From NCBI GenBank assembly GCA_022354845.1, contig CP031970.1:1488001-1552000 (forward strand): DNA of 64,000 bases. The letters run 5' to 3'. The translations under genes and the position numbers were made by a program. This DNA is from Streptococcus suis. Lineage in GTDB: Bacteria; Bacillota; Bacilli; Lactobacillales; Streptococcaceae. Within the stretch, counting starts at the first letter, position 1; the number at the start of each line of letters is the position of its first letter. A model generated the notes under the pieces. That model was not told the origin of the DNA and did not search any database. It saw only the letters and a list, made by a program, of their open reading frames with translations. Of this stretch, positions 17,363-26,579 are shown one piece after another.

Positions 17363-18634
17363 CTAGTCCTCAATCAACTGAATATCTGCACCAAGCTCTG
17401 TCAACTTATCGATAATATTTGAGTAGCCACGCAGAATAAACTCAATATTTGTAATTTCTGTTCGACCTTGAGCCATTAGACCAGCAATAACCATCGCCGC
17501 ACCAGCCCGTAAATCTGTTGCTTTAACTGAAGACCCTATTAGTTGATTGGGACCTTCAAAGGCAATATGATTGCTTCGTGTTGAAATTTTTGCTCCAAGA
17601 TTAGCCAATTCCTGCACGTGTCCAACACGTTTTTCATAAATTGTGTCCACGATAGTTCCGGTACCTGTAGCTTTAAGGAGTAAGGGGGTAATAGGTTGTT
17701 GCAAGTCTGTCGCAAAACCTGGATAAGGGGAGGTTTTGATATTCACAGCCTTTAATGTTTCTTGTTTTTCAACAAAAACACTGTCTTCAGAGATTGTCAT
17801 GCGCACACCCATCTCTTGCAGTTTAGCGATGTAACTCTCCAAGTGTTCGTATAGAACATTATCTACAGTAATTCCTTCACCAACTGCAGCAGCTAAGGCG
17901 ATATAAGTCCCTGCTTCGATACGATCAGGAATAACTTGATGGCGAGTTCCTTTAAGGTGATCTACACCATCTATTGTAATAATATCTGTACCTGCCCCGC
18001 GAATACGAGCCCCCATATTGTTTAGCAGAGTTGCCACATCAATGATCTCAGGTTCACGTGCTGCATTTTCAATAACAGTACGACCTTTCGCTTTAACAGC
18101 AGCTAAAATCGTATTGATTGTTGCGCCAACACTGACAACATCCATGAATATATGAGCCCCTTGAATCCGTTGTCCATTGGTTGCTAGGCGCATATATTCA
18201 CCCTCATAGTTTGTCTCAGCGCCCATAGCAGCGAAGGCTTTAAGGTGCAAATCAATCGGACGTGGACCTAGATCGCATCCACCAGGTAAACCAACGACTG
18301 CTTTCCCATAACGGCCTAAAAGAGATCCGTAAAAATAATAGGATGCACGCAGACTATTGATTTTCCCATATGGCATTGGCATATCTTGAACACCACGTGG
18401 ATCTATTTCCAAAGTCTCTCCATCTCGCTTGACGGTTGCCCCCATCGTCTCCATGATATCAATTAAGCTATCAACATCCGAAATAGCAGGAACTCCATCC
18501 AAAACGACAACATCCTCTGCAAGAATAATGGCAGGAATTAAGGCAACGACAGAATTTTTGGCACCACTAACCGTAACAGTCCCTTTCAATGCCTTCCCAC
18601 CATTAATTACAATTTTTCTCATACTAACATTCAC
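17363..18634 (-). CDS. murA: UDP-N-acetylglucosamine 1-carboxyvinyltransferase (MurA/MurZ)
   Basis: 423 residues. First committed step of peptidoglycan synthesis: transfers enolpyruvate from PEP to UDP-GlcNAc in the cytosol. The substrate lysine is in SGAKNSV (Lys26), the catalytic cysteine is Cys120 in [15 protein letters not shown] (the fosfomycin-sensitive position), and FATDLQQP holds the general aspartate. Streptococci usually carry two paralogues; linkage to map suggests this is the one called murZ in pneumococcus, but I cannot decide from sequence alone. A codon-5 ATG is possible, but AAGAAAG before the first ATG favours 18634. Confidence 0.95.
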   Translation of the reverse strand: MNVSMRKIVINGGKALKGTVTVSGAKNSVVALIPAIILAEDVVVLDGVPAISDVDSLIDIMETMGATVKRDGETLEIDPRGVQDMPMPYGKINSLRASYYFYGSLLGRYGKAVVGLPGGCDLGPRPIDLHLKAFAAMGAETNYEGEYMRLATNGQRIQGAHIFMDVVSVGATINTILAAVKAKGRTVIENAAREPEIIDVATLLNNMGARIRGAGTDIITIDGVDHLKGTRHQVIPDRIEAGTYIALAAAVGEGITVDNVLYEHLESYIAKLQEMGVRMTISEDSVFVEKQETLKAVNIKTSPYPGFATDLQQPITPLLLKATGTGTIVDTIYEKRVGHVQELANLGAKISTRSNHIAFEGPNQLIGSSVKATDLRAGAAMVIAGLMAQGRTEITNIEFILRGYSNIIDKLTELGADIQLIED

Positions 18635-18756
18635 TTTCTTAGATTGCCCTTTGACCTAACACATCAATAGGTTGATGGTTTTTTATCAGAATACGTATAA
18701 AAAGACACACGTTTCATTCTAACACAAAGTCAGTGAAAAATCTAGTTTCATAGTAT

Positions 18757-18789
18757 TTGAAAACGGACCTGGCATTGGAGCCTGGTCCG
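18757..18789 (-). terminator. Terminator of the quinone-reductase gene
   Basis: Symmetric stem CGGACC-GGC / GCC-GGTCCG with a T-T mismatch, followed on the minus strand by TTTT. Confidence 0.7.
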
Positions 18790-18826
18790 ATCAACTAATG
18801 GATAATTGTTATCATTCATTAAAAAG

Positions 18827-19423
18827 TTATTGAATTCTAAATTCAGCATCAAGTAGATAGTTCTCTAATTCCTCACTCGTCAAATAAGGCACTCGACCAT
18901 AAAAAACATGATCAATGACTTGTGCATTATTACTGTTGAAGAGCCAATCTGAAGTTAGAAATTTCATGGCCTGATCTAACGGTGTCAGACTTCTATCCGC
19001 ATTTTGTGGTTGCCCTGTAGGAGTAAAGAAAATAGCTTTCTTTGTTGAGAAGAGCTTGCGAGGCTCATCAGATTCAAAACTATAAGCAAATCCGTGCTGA
19101 AATACACGATCTACATAACCCTTCATCATCGCAGGCATACCATTCCACCAACTTGGAAAAATATAAACAAGCAGATCACTCTCTGCAATCAGATCCATTT
19201 CTGTTTGGACATCTGGAGGAAAACTAGTTGCTTCTCGTACAAATTTTCCATTTTCAATGTGAATAGTATCTTCTCCTCGAAGAACTGGATCAAAACCCAA
19301 TTTATACAAATCTCGGACAGTTACTTCTGCTCCATTTGCTACCAAAGCCTCCGTTACTCTATGAACGAGGGCGTGGGTAAAACTTTCTTTTCTCGGATGT
19401 GCAAAAACAAGTAAGGCTTTCAT
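18827..19423 (-). CDS. Flavodoxin-like NAD(P)H quinone oxidoreductase (YwrO/KefF type)
   Basis: 198 residues. It begins with the FMN-binding MKALLVFAHPRKESFTHAL, has the central YIFPSWWNGMPAMMKGYVDRV of NQO/KefF-like enzymes, and FFTPTGQPQ later. These are soluble two-electron quinone or nitro-compound reductases. Single gene, with its own terminator, between metK and murA. Electron acceptor is not predictable. Confidence 0.9.
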   Translation of the reverse strand: MKALLVFAHPRKESFTHALVHRVTEALVANGAEVTVRDLYKLGFDPVLRGEDTIHIENGKFVREATSFPPDVQTEMDLIAESDLLVYIFPSWWNGMPAMMKGYVDRVFQHGFAYSFESDEPRKLFSTKKAIFFTPTGQPQNADRSLTPLDQAMKFLTSDWLFNSNNAQVIDHVFYGRVPYLTSEELENYLLDAEFRIQ

Positions 19424-19454
19424 AAATATCCTCGCACAAATAATAAATATGTAC

Positions 19455-20645
19455 CTACAAGATAGCTGCTTTCAACTCTTCTACCTTATCCAATTTCTCC
19501 CATGGAACATCAATGTCCGTACGTCCCATGTGACCATAGGCTGCAGTTTGTTTATAAATTGGACGTTTTAGGTCAAGCATTTGAATAATACCAGCTGGGC
19601 GCAAGTCGAAAATCTGACGAACAGCTCCTTCTAATTTGCTCTCAGCTACTGTACCTGTACCAAATGTATCGATGCGAACTGAAACTGGGTGAGCAACACC
19701 GATAGCGTAGGCCAATTGAACCTCAGCCTTTTTAGCCAAACCAGCTGCTACGATATTTTTAGCGATGTAACGCGCCGCATAAGATGCAGAACGGTCCACT
19801 TTGGTCGCATCCTTACCAGAGAAGGCGCCGCCTCCGTGGCGAGAGTAACCACCATAGGTATCAACGATAATCTTACGACCTGTCAGACCAGAGTCACCTT
19901 GAGGTCCACCAATAACAAAGCGACCGGTTGGATTGATAAAGTATTGCGTTTGGTCATCCAAATATTGAGCTGGAATGATTTCCTTTATCACACGTTCAAT
20001 GACATCCTGACGAATTTGCTCTTGACTGACTTCCGGATCATGCTGGGTCGAAATAACGACTGTATCCACACGAACGGGTTGGTTGTCTTCATCGTATTCA
20101 ACTGTTACTTGTGACTTAGCATCCGGACGGAGATAAGCAATTTCACCAGATTTTCTCAACTCGCCCAAACGACGCACCAATTTGTGACTAAGTGAAATTG
20201 GCAATGGCATGAGTTCAGGAGTTTCATCAACTGCAAAACCAAACATGAGCCCTTGGTCACCTGCACCAACTAAATCTAATGGATCTAGACTAGCATCTTG
20301 ACGAGCCTCCAAGGCTTCATTAACACCTTGCGCAATATCTGGAGACTGCTCTACAAGTGATGGATGAACTCCTACTGATTCTGCCGCGAAGCCGTATTCC
20401 CCTTTGGTGTAGCCAATCTCCGCAATCGTATCACGTACAACACGATTAATATCTACATAGGCAGTGGTGGAAATTTCACCAAACACATGAACGCTACCAG
20501 TGTAAACAGCCGTCTCAGCTGCCACGTGCGCCTCAGGATCTTGTGCTAAAATAGCATCCAAAATCGCATCTGAAATCTGGTCTGCAATCTTATCCGGATG
20601 ACCCTCCGAAACAGATTCAGACGTAAACAATTTACGTTCTGACAT
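19455..20645 (-). CDS. metK: S-adenosylmethionine synthetase
   Basis: 396 residues from the ATG at 20645. Converts methionine and ATP to SAM. Signatures: [16 protein letters not shown] at the N-terminus, [10 protein letters not shown] (ATP-binding signature 1) and [17 protein letters not shown] (phosphate-binding glycine loop). The open frame reaches 20678, but AGGGGG 8 nt before the 20645 ATG defines the start, and this ribosome site is part of the SMK-like leader, so translation is probably repressed by SAM. Confidence 0.97.
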   Translation of the reverse strand: MSERKLFTSESVSEGHPDKIADQISDAILDAILAQDPEAHVAAETAVYTGSVHVFGEISTTAYVDINRVVRDTIAEIGYTKGEYGFAAESVGVHPSLVEQSPDIAQGVNEALEARQDASLDPLDLVGAGDQGLMFGFAVDETPELMPLPISLSHKLVRRLGELRKSGEIAYLRPDAKSQVTVEYDEDNQPVRVDTVVISTQHDPEVSQEQIRQDVIERVIKEIIPAQYLDDQTQYFINPTGRFVIGGPQGDSGLTGRKIIVDTYGGYSRHGGGAFSGKDATKVDRSASYAARYIAKNIVAAGLAKKAEVQLAYAIGVAHPVSVRIDTFGTGTVAESKLEGAVRQIFDLRPAGIIQMLDLKRPIYKQTAAYGHMGRTDIDVPWEKLDKVEELKAAIL

Positions 20646-20832
20646 AAAAATGTCCCCCTTAAAATAAATTGTTATCAAGGTTACAAAGAACTAGTAGGAG
20701 ACTAGTTCTTTGCGAAAGACTTTTGTCTTAAGCAAAGTAAAATTTCCAGATACATAACGAGAAAGCGATAACTTCTAAGTATGTCTGCGAAAGTTAACTA
20801 GTCTGATAACTACCTTTTCGGGACTTAATAAC
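20646..20832 (-). ncRNA. SMK box (SAM-III) leader of metK with a long internal insertion
   Basis: The minus-strand leader carries AAGTCCCGAAAAGGTAG then GTTATCA (20804-20826), and near the gene TTGATAAC (20671-20678) and AAGGGGGAC (20652-20660). GTTATCA pairs with TGATAAC, and GTCCC pairs with GGGAC of the ribosome site, the arrangement of SAM-III riboswitches on metK in Lactobacillales. About 125 nt lie between the two halves, including a perfect 12-bp hairpin (CAAAGAACTAGT / ACTAGTTCTTTG) and smaller stems. Known family behaviour: SAM favours the form that hides the ribosome site. Confidence 0.75.
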
Positions 20833-20838
20833 GTTTCT

Positions 20839-20847
20839 AGTATAGCA
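20839..20847 (-). promoter_or_regulatory. Extended -10 promoter of metK
   Basis: TGCTATACT on the minus strand, placing the start point near 20832, a few bases before the conserved CCCGAAAAGG of the leader. Confidence 0.65.
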
Positions 20848-20884
20848 TACATTCAGTATCTATCCTAGCATTTTCTAAAAAATA

Positions 20885-21265
20885 AAGAGGGAGTGGGAAA
20901 GAACTCGACCATTCTAAAAAGAGTCCTCAACAAGACTTTATTTCTAGTTGTTGAGCTGACACAGTCTATTCCCAGACATCAATTTATGTGAGCTGACTGC
21001 CGTCAGCTTATATCTCCCAGACCTTTTAAACTCCCACCCCCGCACAGCTCAAACTGTCTGGGAGACAGTTTGAGGTTGGAGATAAAGCGAACTTTGTTCG
21101 CAACAGTCGTAATGGTCAGATTTGGAGTGTGAAATACGAACTGCTGAGATTTGCTGTGCAAATCTTATCTCCTTCTTCCAGACTGTTAAAGCCAATCAAC
21201 CAATGCGCTGAGATGTTGACACGAACTCTGAGAAGCGAGGTTGGACTTTCTGCCCAGCCTCCTAA
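20885..21265. repeat. Intergenic repeat region with modular hairpins
   Basis: No gene here. The core is a perfect 12-bp hairpin CTCAAACTGTCT / AGACAGTTTGAG (21048-21074), the linker GTTGGAGATAAA, and a second hairpin GCGAAC-TTT-GTTCGC (21087-21101). Around it are further self-complementary fragments such as GAGCTGAC / GTCAGCT and partial copies of the same words. The same hairpin-linker-hairpin pattern recurs at 36467-36520 and, inverted, at 42341-42397. Confidence 0.65.
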
Positions 21266-21268
21266 AGT

Positions 21269-21736
21269 CTAAATAAACTCCGCATCAGCAATCGCCTGTT
21301 TCACCACCTCTAACGGTAGATGAACAAGCTCACACCCTTTTTCATTATATAAATACCGCGCATAGTCATCCATACGGTATTCATTAATGTAGACCACCCG
21401 CTTGCAACCTACTTGAAGTAATTGTTTGGAACAGTTGAGACATGGAAAATGGGTCACATAGGCAGTAAAACCTTTAGGAATTCCCCGCTCCGCTCCTTGT
21501 AAAATAGCATTAACTTCCGCATGCAAGGTCCTAGCACAATGACCATCAATCATGAGACATTCCTGATCCAAACAATGTTCAGTTCCTGAAACAGACCCAT
21601 TATAGCCTGTCGCAATAACCTTATTATCCTTAACCAAAACCGCACCAACCTTGGCTCTCTTACAGGTCGCCCGATTTGCAATCAAAAGTGCTTGTGCCGC
21701 AAAATACTCATCCCAAGCTAAACGATTTGTTGACAT
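21269..21736 (-). CDS. comEB: ComEB-like dCMP/cytidine deaminase family protein
   Basis: 155 residues. Zinc deaminase motifs are HAEVNAIL and PCLNCSKQL, preceded by YNGSVSGTEHC. It should convert dCMP to dUMP for dTTP synthesis; the name comes from the B. subtilis late competence operon, though here it is not next to comEA/comEC. It follows the CBS-domain gene by 8 nt and so ends the operon with the M42 peptidase. Confidence 0.93.
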   Translation of the reverse strand: MSTNRLAWDEYFAAQALLIANRATCKRAKVGAVLVKDNKVIATGYNGSVSGTEHCLDQECLMIDGHCARTLHAEVNAILQGAERGIPKGFTAYVTHFPCLNCSKQLLQVGCKRVVYINEYRMDDYARYLYNEKGCELVHLPLEVVKQAIADAEFI

Positions 21737-21744
21737 AAGACCTC

Positions 21745-22482
21745 CTAATCCACCATTCCATAAATTTCAGCTAAGTCTTGGGCTGTAATGATACCAATGA
21801 CATCCTCCGGAGAATCTATTTTCCCACTCTTTTGACGACTCACAAGAATGGTCGTACGCTTACGGCCCTCAAAATAATTGATCACTTGATAAAGTGTTTC
21901 TGAGGAAGGGAGAACGATAACCTGAATACTATCTTCTTCAAAAACAAGAACATCTGCTAAACTGGCTTCCACCAATTTCTCACGAATAGAACCAGCCTCT
22001 TTACTGGCTTTGGCTAACCAATTGGTCAGTCCCTTGTCAGAAACCAAACCTTGATAGGCTCTTCCCGAAAAAATCGGAAACTTAGAAAAATGCTTACGAT
22101 CTACAATTTCTAAAGCCTTTATTAATTTATCCTGAACATCAAAAACAATTGGTTTGATTTTTTGTGTCCTTTGTAAATAATAAGCAATGGTAACTGGCTC
22201 TTGGTATTGGGAAATAACTTTTTCCAACACATCAATCAATTCTTGTGACGGCTGAGCCACCTCTTTCAGTCCTGTTCGTTTTTCATGAACCATTAAATTC
22301 CGTAACTGACGGGCAACATAAAGTTTGTCCCAATTTGCCTCAATGGGATTATGGTGGCTTAGTTCTTTAGCCTTTGTTAACATCGAACCAACGTCAGCAT
22401 AGTCTCCATCTGCTACACCACAGACTTTCCTTAAAACCTTATCCAGGTCATTAAATAACTCTAAAAAACGGGTTTCATTCAT
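21745..22482 (-). CDS. CBS-domain protein with N-terminal helical domain
   Basis: 245 residues. The first half is helical (DLDKVLRKVCGVADGDYADVGSML, ARQLRNLMVHEKRTG), the latter resembling HEPN-like RNxxxH segments (RNLMVH). The second half, about 100-245, has a CBS-pair layout with the typical HFSKFPIFSG and DVIGIITAQDLAEIY. CBS domains sense adenine nucleotides; this protein's role is unknown. It is between the M42 peptidase and comEB with gaps of 1 and 8 nt, so co-transcribed. Confidence 0.8.
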   Translation of the reverse strand: MNETRFLELFNDLDKVLRKVCGVADGDYADVGSMLTKAKELSHHNPIEANWDKLYVARQLRNLMVHEKRTGLKEVAQPSQELIDVLEKVISQYQEPVTIAYYLQRTQKIKPIVFDVQDKLIKALEIVDRKHFSKFPIFSGRAYQGLVSDKGLTNWLAKASKEAGSIREKLVEASLADVLVFEEDSIQVIVLPSSETLYQVINYFEGRKRTTILVSRQKSGKIDSPEDVIGIITAQDLAEIYGMVD

Positions 22483-22483
22483 A

Positions 22484-23518
22484 TTAGTCTACCATTAGCG
22501 ATTTCAAATAAGCATCAACCATCCGCTCAGTCGCATCAACTGAATCCAAATGAGTTCGTTCATAAGAGTGACTAGACTCAATACCTGCTCCCAGTAAAGC
22601 ATGCTTAACATCTGCACCCGCACGCATAGCAGCCGATGCATCCGAACCATAGTAAGGATAGATATCCAGCTTATATGGAATTCCCTCTCTCTCAGCAAGA
22701 GAAACTAAATGCTGACGAAGTTCATAGTGATAAGGACCTGAAGCATCTTTTACACAAATCGAAACCGTGTACTCGTCCGTCTGCTGGTCATCACCCATCG
22801 CTCCCATATCTACAGCCAGATACTCCACAACCCGATCTGGCAAACTTGAATTAGCACCATAACCAATCTCTTCGTTATTTGAAAAATAAAAATGAGTGGT
22901 ATAAGGTAAAACAATCCCATCTTCTTTATAAACCTTCAACAAATGAATCAAAATAGCTGCAGAAACCTTATCATCCAAATGGCGGCTCTTAATAAACCCA
23001 GTTTCTGTCACAATTGTTCTTGGATCGAAGGAAATAAAATCACCAACTTCAATCCCCAAGGTACGCACTTCATCAGCAGTGGTCACTTTTTCGTCCAATC
23101 GGATTTCCATATTGGTCTGGTTGCGCTCTGCTGTACTAGCATCACGATAAACATGGACAGACGTTTGATGCATAAGCATTGTACCTGTGAAGGTCTTACC
23201 ATTTTTAGCACAATGTATCAAGCAGTTTTCACCTTCAATGGAAGGATAACCAAAACCACCCACCAAATCCATTTTTATACGACCATCCGGTTTGATTGCC
23301 CGAACCATAGCACCCAATGTATCCAGATGAGCTGTCAAAATACGGTGCTCCTCATCATTTTTCCCCGGTACCGTTACCAAAACACCACCTTTTGGTGTTT
23401 TAGTCGCCTCATAACCGAAACCTTCAATCTCTGCTTTGATGTAGTTCATAATATCCGTCGTATAGCCAGTTGGTGACGGAGTTTGAGTCAATGTCACGAT
23501 GTAATCAAGTGTCTTCAT
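22484..23518 (-). CDS. M42 family metallopeptidase (FrvX/glutamyl aminopeptidase type)
   Basis: 344 residues. Binuclear-zinc landmarks: AHLDTLGAMV early, RHLDDKVSAAI in the middle, and NNEEIGYGANSSLP with the catalytic glutamate; YYGSDASAAMRAG and SSHSYERTH follow. These are cytosolic aminopeptidases or cellulase-like enzymes that form large complexes and process peptides. It heads the minus-strand operon with the CBS protein and comEB. Substrate preference is not determined by sequence. Confidence 0.93.
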   Translation of the reverse strand: MKTLDYIVTLTQTPSPTGYTTDIMNYIKAEIEGFGYEATKTPKGGVLVTVPGKNDEEHRILTAHLDTLGAMVRAIKPDGRIKMDLVGGFGYPSIEGENCLIHCAKNGKTFTGTMLMHQTSVHVYRDASTAERNQTNMEIRLDEKVTTADEVRTLGIEVGDFISFDPRTIVTETGFIKSRHLDDKVSAAILIHLLKVYKEDGIVLPYTTHFYFSNNEEIGYGANSSLPDRVVEYLAVDMGAMGDDQQTDEYTVSICVKDASGPYHYELRQHLVSLAEREGIPYKLDIYPYYGSDASAAMRAGADVKHALLGAGIESSHSYERTHLDSVDATERMVDAYLKSLMVD

Positions 23519-23568
23519 GAAAACCTCCTTATTTGTAATCTATTATATCACGTTTTAAGCCATTTTTT

Positions 23569-23577
23569 TGCTATAAT
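23569..23577 (+). promoter_or_regulatory. Extended -10 promoter giving a predicted leaderless birA mRNA
   Basis: TGCTATAAT on the plus strand is separated from the birA ATG by only 6 nt, so the predicted start point coincides with the start codon. No Shine-Dalgarno is present. Confidence 0.7.
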
Positions 23578-23583
23578 GAAGTT

Positions 23584-24540
23584 ATGAAAACCTATCAAAA
23601 AATATATCTTCTTTTGAAAGAAAAAGAGGACTACATAAGTGGTGAAGATATGGCTAAGGAGCTAGGCATTTCACGAACATCCATTTGGAAGGCTATTCGC
23701 CAATTAGAAACCCTCGGTTTAACCATTGAAGCAGCCCGAAACCGTGGCTATAAACTGGCTGAAGGGGACTTACTCTTACCTGAATTGATTGCACAGGAAC
23801 TTAACCTTCCAGTCCATCTCAATGGAAGCAGTGACTCCACCCAACTGGATGCCAAGCAAGGCATTGAACTAGGACATAGTAGCCCAGCACTCTACCTTGC
23901 ACCACACCAAAACAAAGCAAAAGGACGATTCGGTCGACCATTTTACGCCTCAAAATCTGGTGGTATTTATATGTCACTTCGTCTATCGCCCAATGTCCCA
24001 TTTCTTGCATTCAAACCATACACTATATTAGCTGCGGCTGCTGTGGTAAAAGCCATCCAGTCCCTCTGTGACTTGGATGTTCAAATCAAATGGGTCAACG
24101 ACATCTATCTTGGACGCAAAAAAGTGGCTGGAATCTTAACCGAAGCAATTTCTTCGATGGAAAGTCAAACAGTAACTGACGTCATTATCGGTGTCGGCAT
24201 CAATGTTCGTATTGACGATTTCCCAAAAGAACTACACCATATTGCAGGCAACCTTTTTGAGGAACAACCACCCTTTACCCGCAATCAACTCATCATAGCC
24301 ATCTGGAAAGCTTTTCTTGAAACAGATGAACATGAATTAATCACGCTTTACAAAGAAAAATCACTTGTTGTCGGTCAACAAGTGAGCTTTGTAGAAAATC
24401 AAATTGAATTTAAAGGCAGAGCAATCGCCGTTACCGATACAGGTAATTTAGTGATTCAACTAGAGAATGGAAAAGCAAAGACAATCTCCAGCGGGGAAAT
24501 CAGTCTTACTTCTTGGACTGCTTCTCCACCAGTTGAATAA
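23584..24540 (+). CDS. birA: Bifunctional biotin-protein ligase / biotin operon repressor
   Basis: 318 residues. An N-terminal winged helix (about 5-60, ISGEDMAKELGISRTSIWKAIRQLE) precedes the ligase domain with GRFGRPFYASKSGGIYMS and KWVNDIYLGRKKVAGILTE, and a C-terminal SH3-like domain. It attaches biotin to carboxylases such as acetyl-CoA carboxylase and may regulate biotin genes. The start codon has no ribosome site and lies 6 nt from an extended -10. Its 3' end overlaps the converging DUF3272 gene by 35 bp. Confidence 0.95.
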   Translation: MKTYQKIYLLLKEKEDYISGEDMAKELGISRTSIWKAIRQLETLGLTIEAARNRGYKLAEGDLLLPELIAQELNLPVHLNGSSDSTQLDAKQGIELGHSSPALYLAPHQNKAKGRFGRPFYASKSGGIYMSLRLSPNVPFLAFKPYTILAAAAVVKAIQSLCDLDVQIKWVNDIYLGRKKVAGILTEAISSMESQTVTDVIIGVGINVRIDDFPKELHHIAGNLFEEQPPFTRNQLIIAIWKAFLETDEHELITLYKEKSLVVGQQVSFVENQIEFKGRAIAVTDTGNLVIQLENGKAKTISSGEISLTSWTASPPVE

Positions 24541-24694
24541 ATTTCGTTACTTTATAGGCAAAATGGAGGTTTCGATAGCCAATATAAGCATAAATTCCAG
24601 CTATTAAATAATCTCCTGTCAAAATAGAGGCATTCATAAAGTATACTGCTAATATTGTCGTAATGGCTAAAAAAAGAAATTGAGAAAGTTTCAT
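24506..24694 (-). CDS. DUF3272 family small membrane protein
   Basis: 62 residues with two hydrophobic segments (about 4-22 and 25-42) and a basic tail, matching the streptococcal DUF3272 family as I remember it. Function unknown. There is no Shine-Dalgarno; an extended -10 (TGGTATAAT) ends 7 nt before the ATG, so the message is predicted leaderless. It overlaps birA by 35 bp tail to tail. Confidence 0.8.
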   Translation of the reverse strand: MKLSQFLFLAITTILAVYFMNASILTGDYLIAGIYAYIGYRNLHFAYKVTKFIQLVEKQSKK

Positions 24695-24701
24695 AAAGTA
24701 G

Positions 24702-24710
24702 ATTATACCA
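24702..24710 (-). promoter_or_regulatory. Extended -10 promoter of DUF3272, predicted leaderless
   Basis: TGGTATAAT on the minus strand, 7 nt before the ATG at 24694. A terminator-like hairpin lies directly upstream (24711-24738). Confidence 0.65.
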
Positions 24711-24738
24711 AAAAATCAGTCCTTCAGCTGATTTTTTA
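24711..24738. terminator. Bidirectional hairpin between birA/DUF3272 and dnaX
   Basis: Perfect 9-bp stem AAAAATCAG / CTGATTTTT with an 8-nt loop and T-runs on both strands. It could stop birA read-through on the plus strand and dnaX read-through on the minus strand. Confidence 0.7.
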
Positions 24739-24770
24739 TATGCTTTCTATGTAAAATTATGACTCTGCAA

Positions 24771-24801
24771 AAACAAAAACACCAAAATGTGAGGTGCTTT
24801 T
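24771..24801 (-). terminator. dnaX terminator
   Basis: AAAA-CACC / GGTG-TTTT type stem followed by TTTTTGTTTTTG on the minus strand, about 110 nt after the dnaX stop. Confidence 0.6.
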
Positions 24802-24911
24802 GTAAGGAGATTATGAAAAATATTTAGGATTAATCATAGTATACATCATCCAAACAGATTGCGCATCCGACCAGAGACCGATATTGCTGTAGAAGTGGTC
24901 AAACCAAGCGC

Positions 24912-26579
24912 TCAATCATTTCGAATTTCAACTGCGTCGGCCAGAAATCCAAATTCTTCTGGAACTGGGCTGGTTTCGGTTTTGATTTCTTGTGTTTTTT
25001 GCCCTTTTGCCTTAGCCGAAAATTCTGCTCGTATGCTAACCCAATCCTCTTGAGCAATGGCTAAAATCTGTGGCGAAAAACCAGCTGCCTTGCTGAGAAT
25101 ATTTCCAAACATGGTGTTGAGATTATCACGTTTCATAGTCTGTTCGGCATTGAGTGGGGACTCAAAAGCAAGTATAGCATGGTTTTCATTCGCAGCAACT
25201 GGTTGAGAACCAACAAGCAAGGCACGATCTGCTCCAGATAAGCTTTCGATGATTTCTCCCCATGCATTTTGCAAACGCGTCAAATTTTCACGCGCCAAGG
25301 CTGGATTTTCCATAGCCTCTTGTAAAATAGCATGAACCTTGCTGGTATCCAATCGGTACTTCTTCGGAGCCTGTGGCTTGCGTGAAACTGGCTTAATAGC
25401 ACTTGGTTGACTAGATAATTGACTTAGTTGTTTCTGCAAATCCGCAACTTGTTCTTGAAGATGAGCAAGTTGGCTGACCAAATCAGCTGGCAGCTCTGCG
25501 ATTGCTCCCGAAGGTGAGCCTTCTTCTGCCAAACGAATTGTCATCATCTCCGCATAAATTTTCGGTTGAGGGCTAGACTTGATGTCTGACAAACCTTTTG
25601 TCACCATCTCAATCATAGTAAAAATCCGATCCTGAGCCAGAGCTAGATTTTCCGTAAAACCAGTGGTCAAATGGGTATTTTCACCACCCGTCTGTACAAT
25701 GAGGAGATCCCTCAAATAATGCAAGAGGTCTGTGGCAAAACGGCTCATACTCTTTCCTTGATCAAACAAGGTTTGTAGATGTCCAAGTGCTGAGGCGCTA
25801 TCTGCCTGACGGAGACTAGCCACATAATCATCCAAGGCACGTAAGCTGATGGAGCCTGTAATTTCCTCAGCAATATCCACAGTTACCTGCTGATGTTGAC
25901 TAAGACTCAATGCCTGGTCCAATATGGACAAGGCATCCCGCATCCCACCTTCTGCCCGACGTGCAATGATGGTCAATGCTTGTTCATCAAAGGCAAGGCC
26001 TTCCTTGGTCAAAATTGCAGCCAAGTGCTCCTGAATGTCCGTCACCTTGATGGACTTAAATTCAAATCGTTGCACCCTTGACAGAATGGTAGCAGGAATC
26101 TTGTGCAATTCCGTAGTTGCTAGAATAAAGACCACATTCTCCGTTGGTTCTTCTAGGGTTTTCAATAGTGCGTTGAAGGCCCCTGTAGACAACATATGAA
26201 CCTCGTCGATGATATAGACCTTATAGGTTGCAAGACTAGGCGCATAGGTCGATTTATCACGAATATCACGAATCTCATCTACACCATTATTGGAAGCTGC
26301 ATCAATCTCAATGACATCTTCCAAGCTACCTTCCGTAATCGCTTGACAAATATAACAGTCGTTACAAGGTTCACCATCAACCTGATTCGGGCAATTCATG
26401 GCCTTGGCAAAAATTTTCGCAGCCGATGTCTTACCCGTTCCACGAGGACCAGAAAAGAGATAGGCATGGCTAATTTTCCCCTGCTCAATAGCTTGCTTGA
26501 GCGTCGTTGCGACCACCTCTTGCCCCACCATCTCCCCAAAGGTCTGGCTTCGGTACTTCCGATATAAAGCTTGGTACAT
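24912..26579 (-). CDS. dnaX: DNA polymerase III subunit gamma/tau
   Basis: 555 residues. Clamp-loader ATPase of the replisome. The AAA+ core shows Walker A GPRGTGKTSAAKIF (about 44-57), a four-cysteine zinc module in the CPNQVDGEPCNDCYIC region, DEVHML, and the SRC-like LSRVQRFEF. The C-terminal third is Gln/Ser/Pro-rich linker plus the tau-specific domain. I saw no obvious slippery sequence with a downstream stem for a separate gamma product. Its ATG overlaps the GAF gene stop (TAATG), so the two are translationally coupled. Confidence 0.96.
   Translation of the reverse strand: MYQALYRKYRSQTFGEMVGQEVVATTLKQAIEQGKISHAYLFSGPRGTGKTSAAKIFAKAMNCPNQVDGEPCNDCYICQAITEGSLEDVIEIDAASNNGVDEIRDIRDKSTYAPSLATYKVYIIDEVHMLSTGAFNALLKTLEEPTENVVFILATTELHKIPATILSRVQRFEFKSIKVTDIQEHLAAILTKEGLAFDEQALTIIARRAEGGMRDALSILDQALSLSQHQQVTVDIAEEITGSISLRALDDYVASLRQADSASALGHLQTLFDQGKSMSRFATDLLHYLRDLLIVQTGGENTHLTTGFTENLALAQDRIFTMIEMVTKGLSDIKSSPQPKIYAEMMTIRLAEEGSPSGAIAELPADLVSQLAHLQEQVADLQKQLSQLSSQPSAIKPVSRKPQAPKKYRLDTSKVHAILQEAMENPALARENLTRLQNAWGEIIESLSGADRALLVGSQPVAANENHAILAFESPLNAEQTMKRDNLNTMFGNILSKAAGFSPQILAIAQEDWVSIRAEFSAKAKGQKTQEIKTETSPVPEEFGFLADAVEIRND

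Noticed and set aside
24912..26579. Programmed frameshift in dnaX for a separate gamma subunit
   Set aside because: No clear slippery A-run followed by a stable stem in the expected region.
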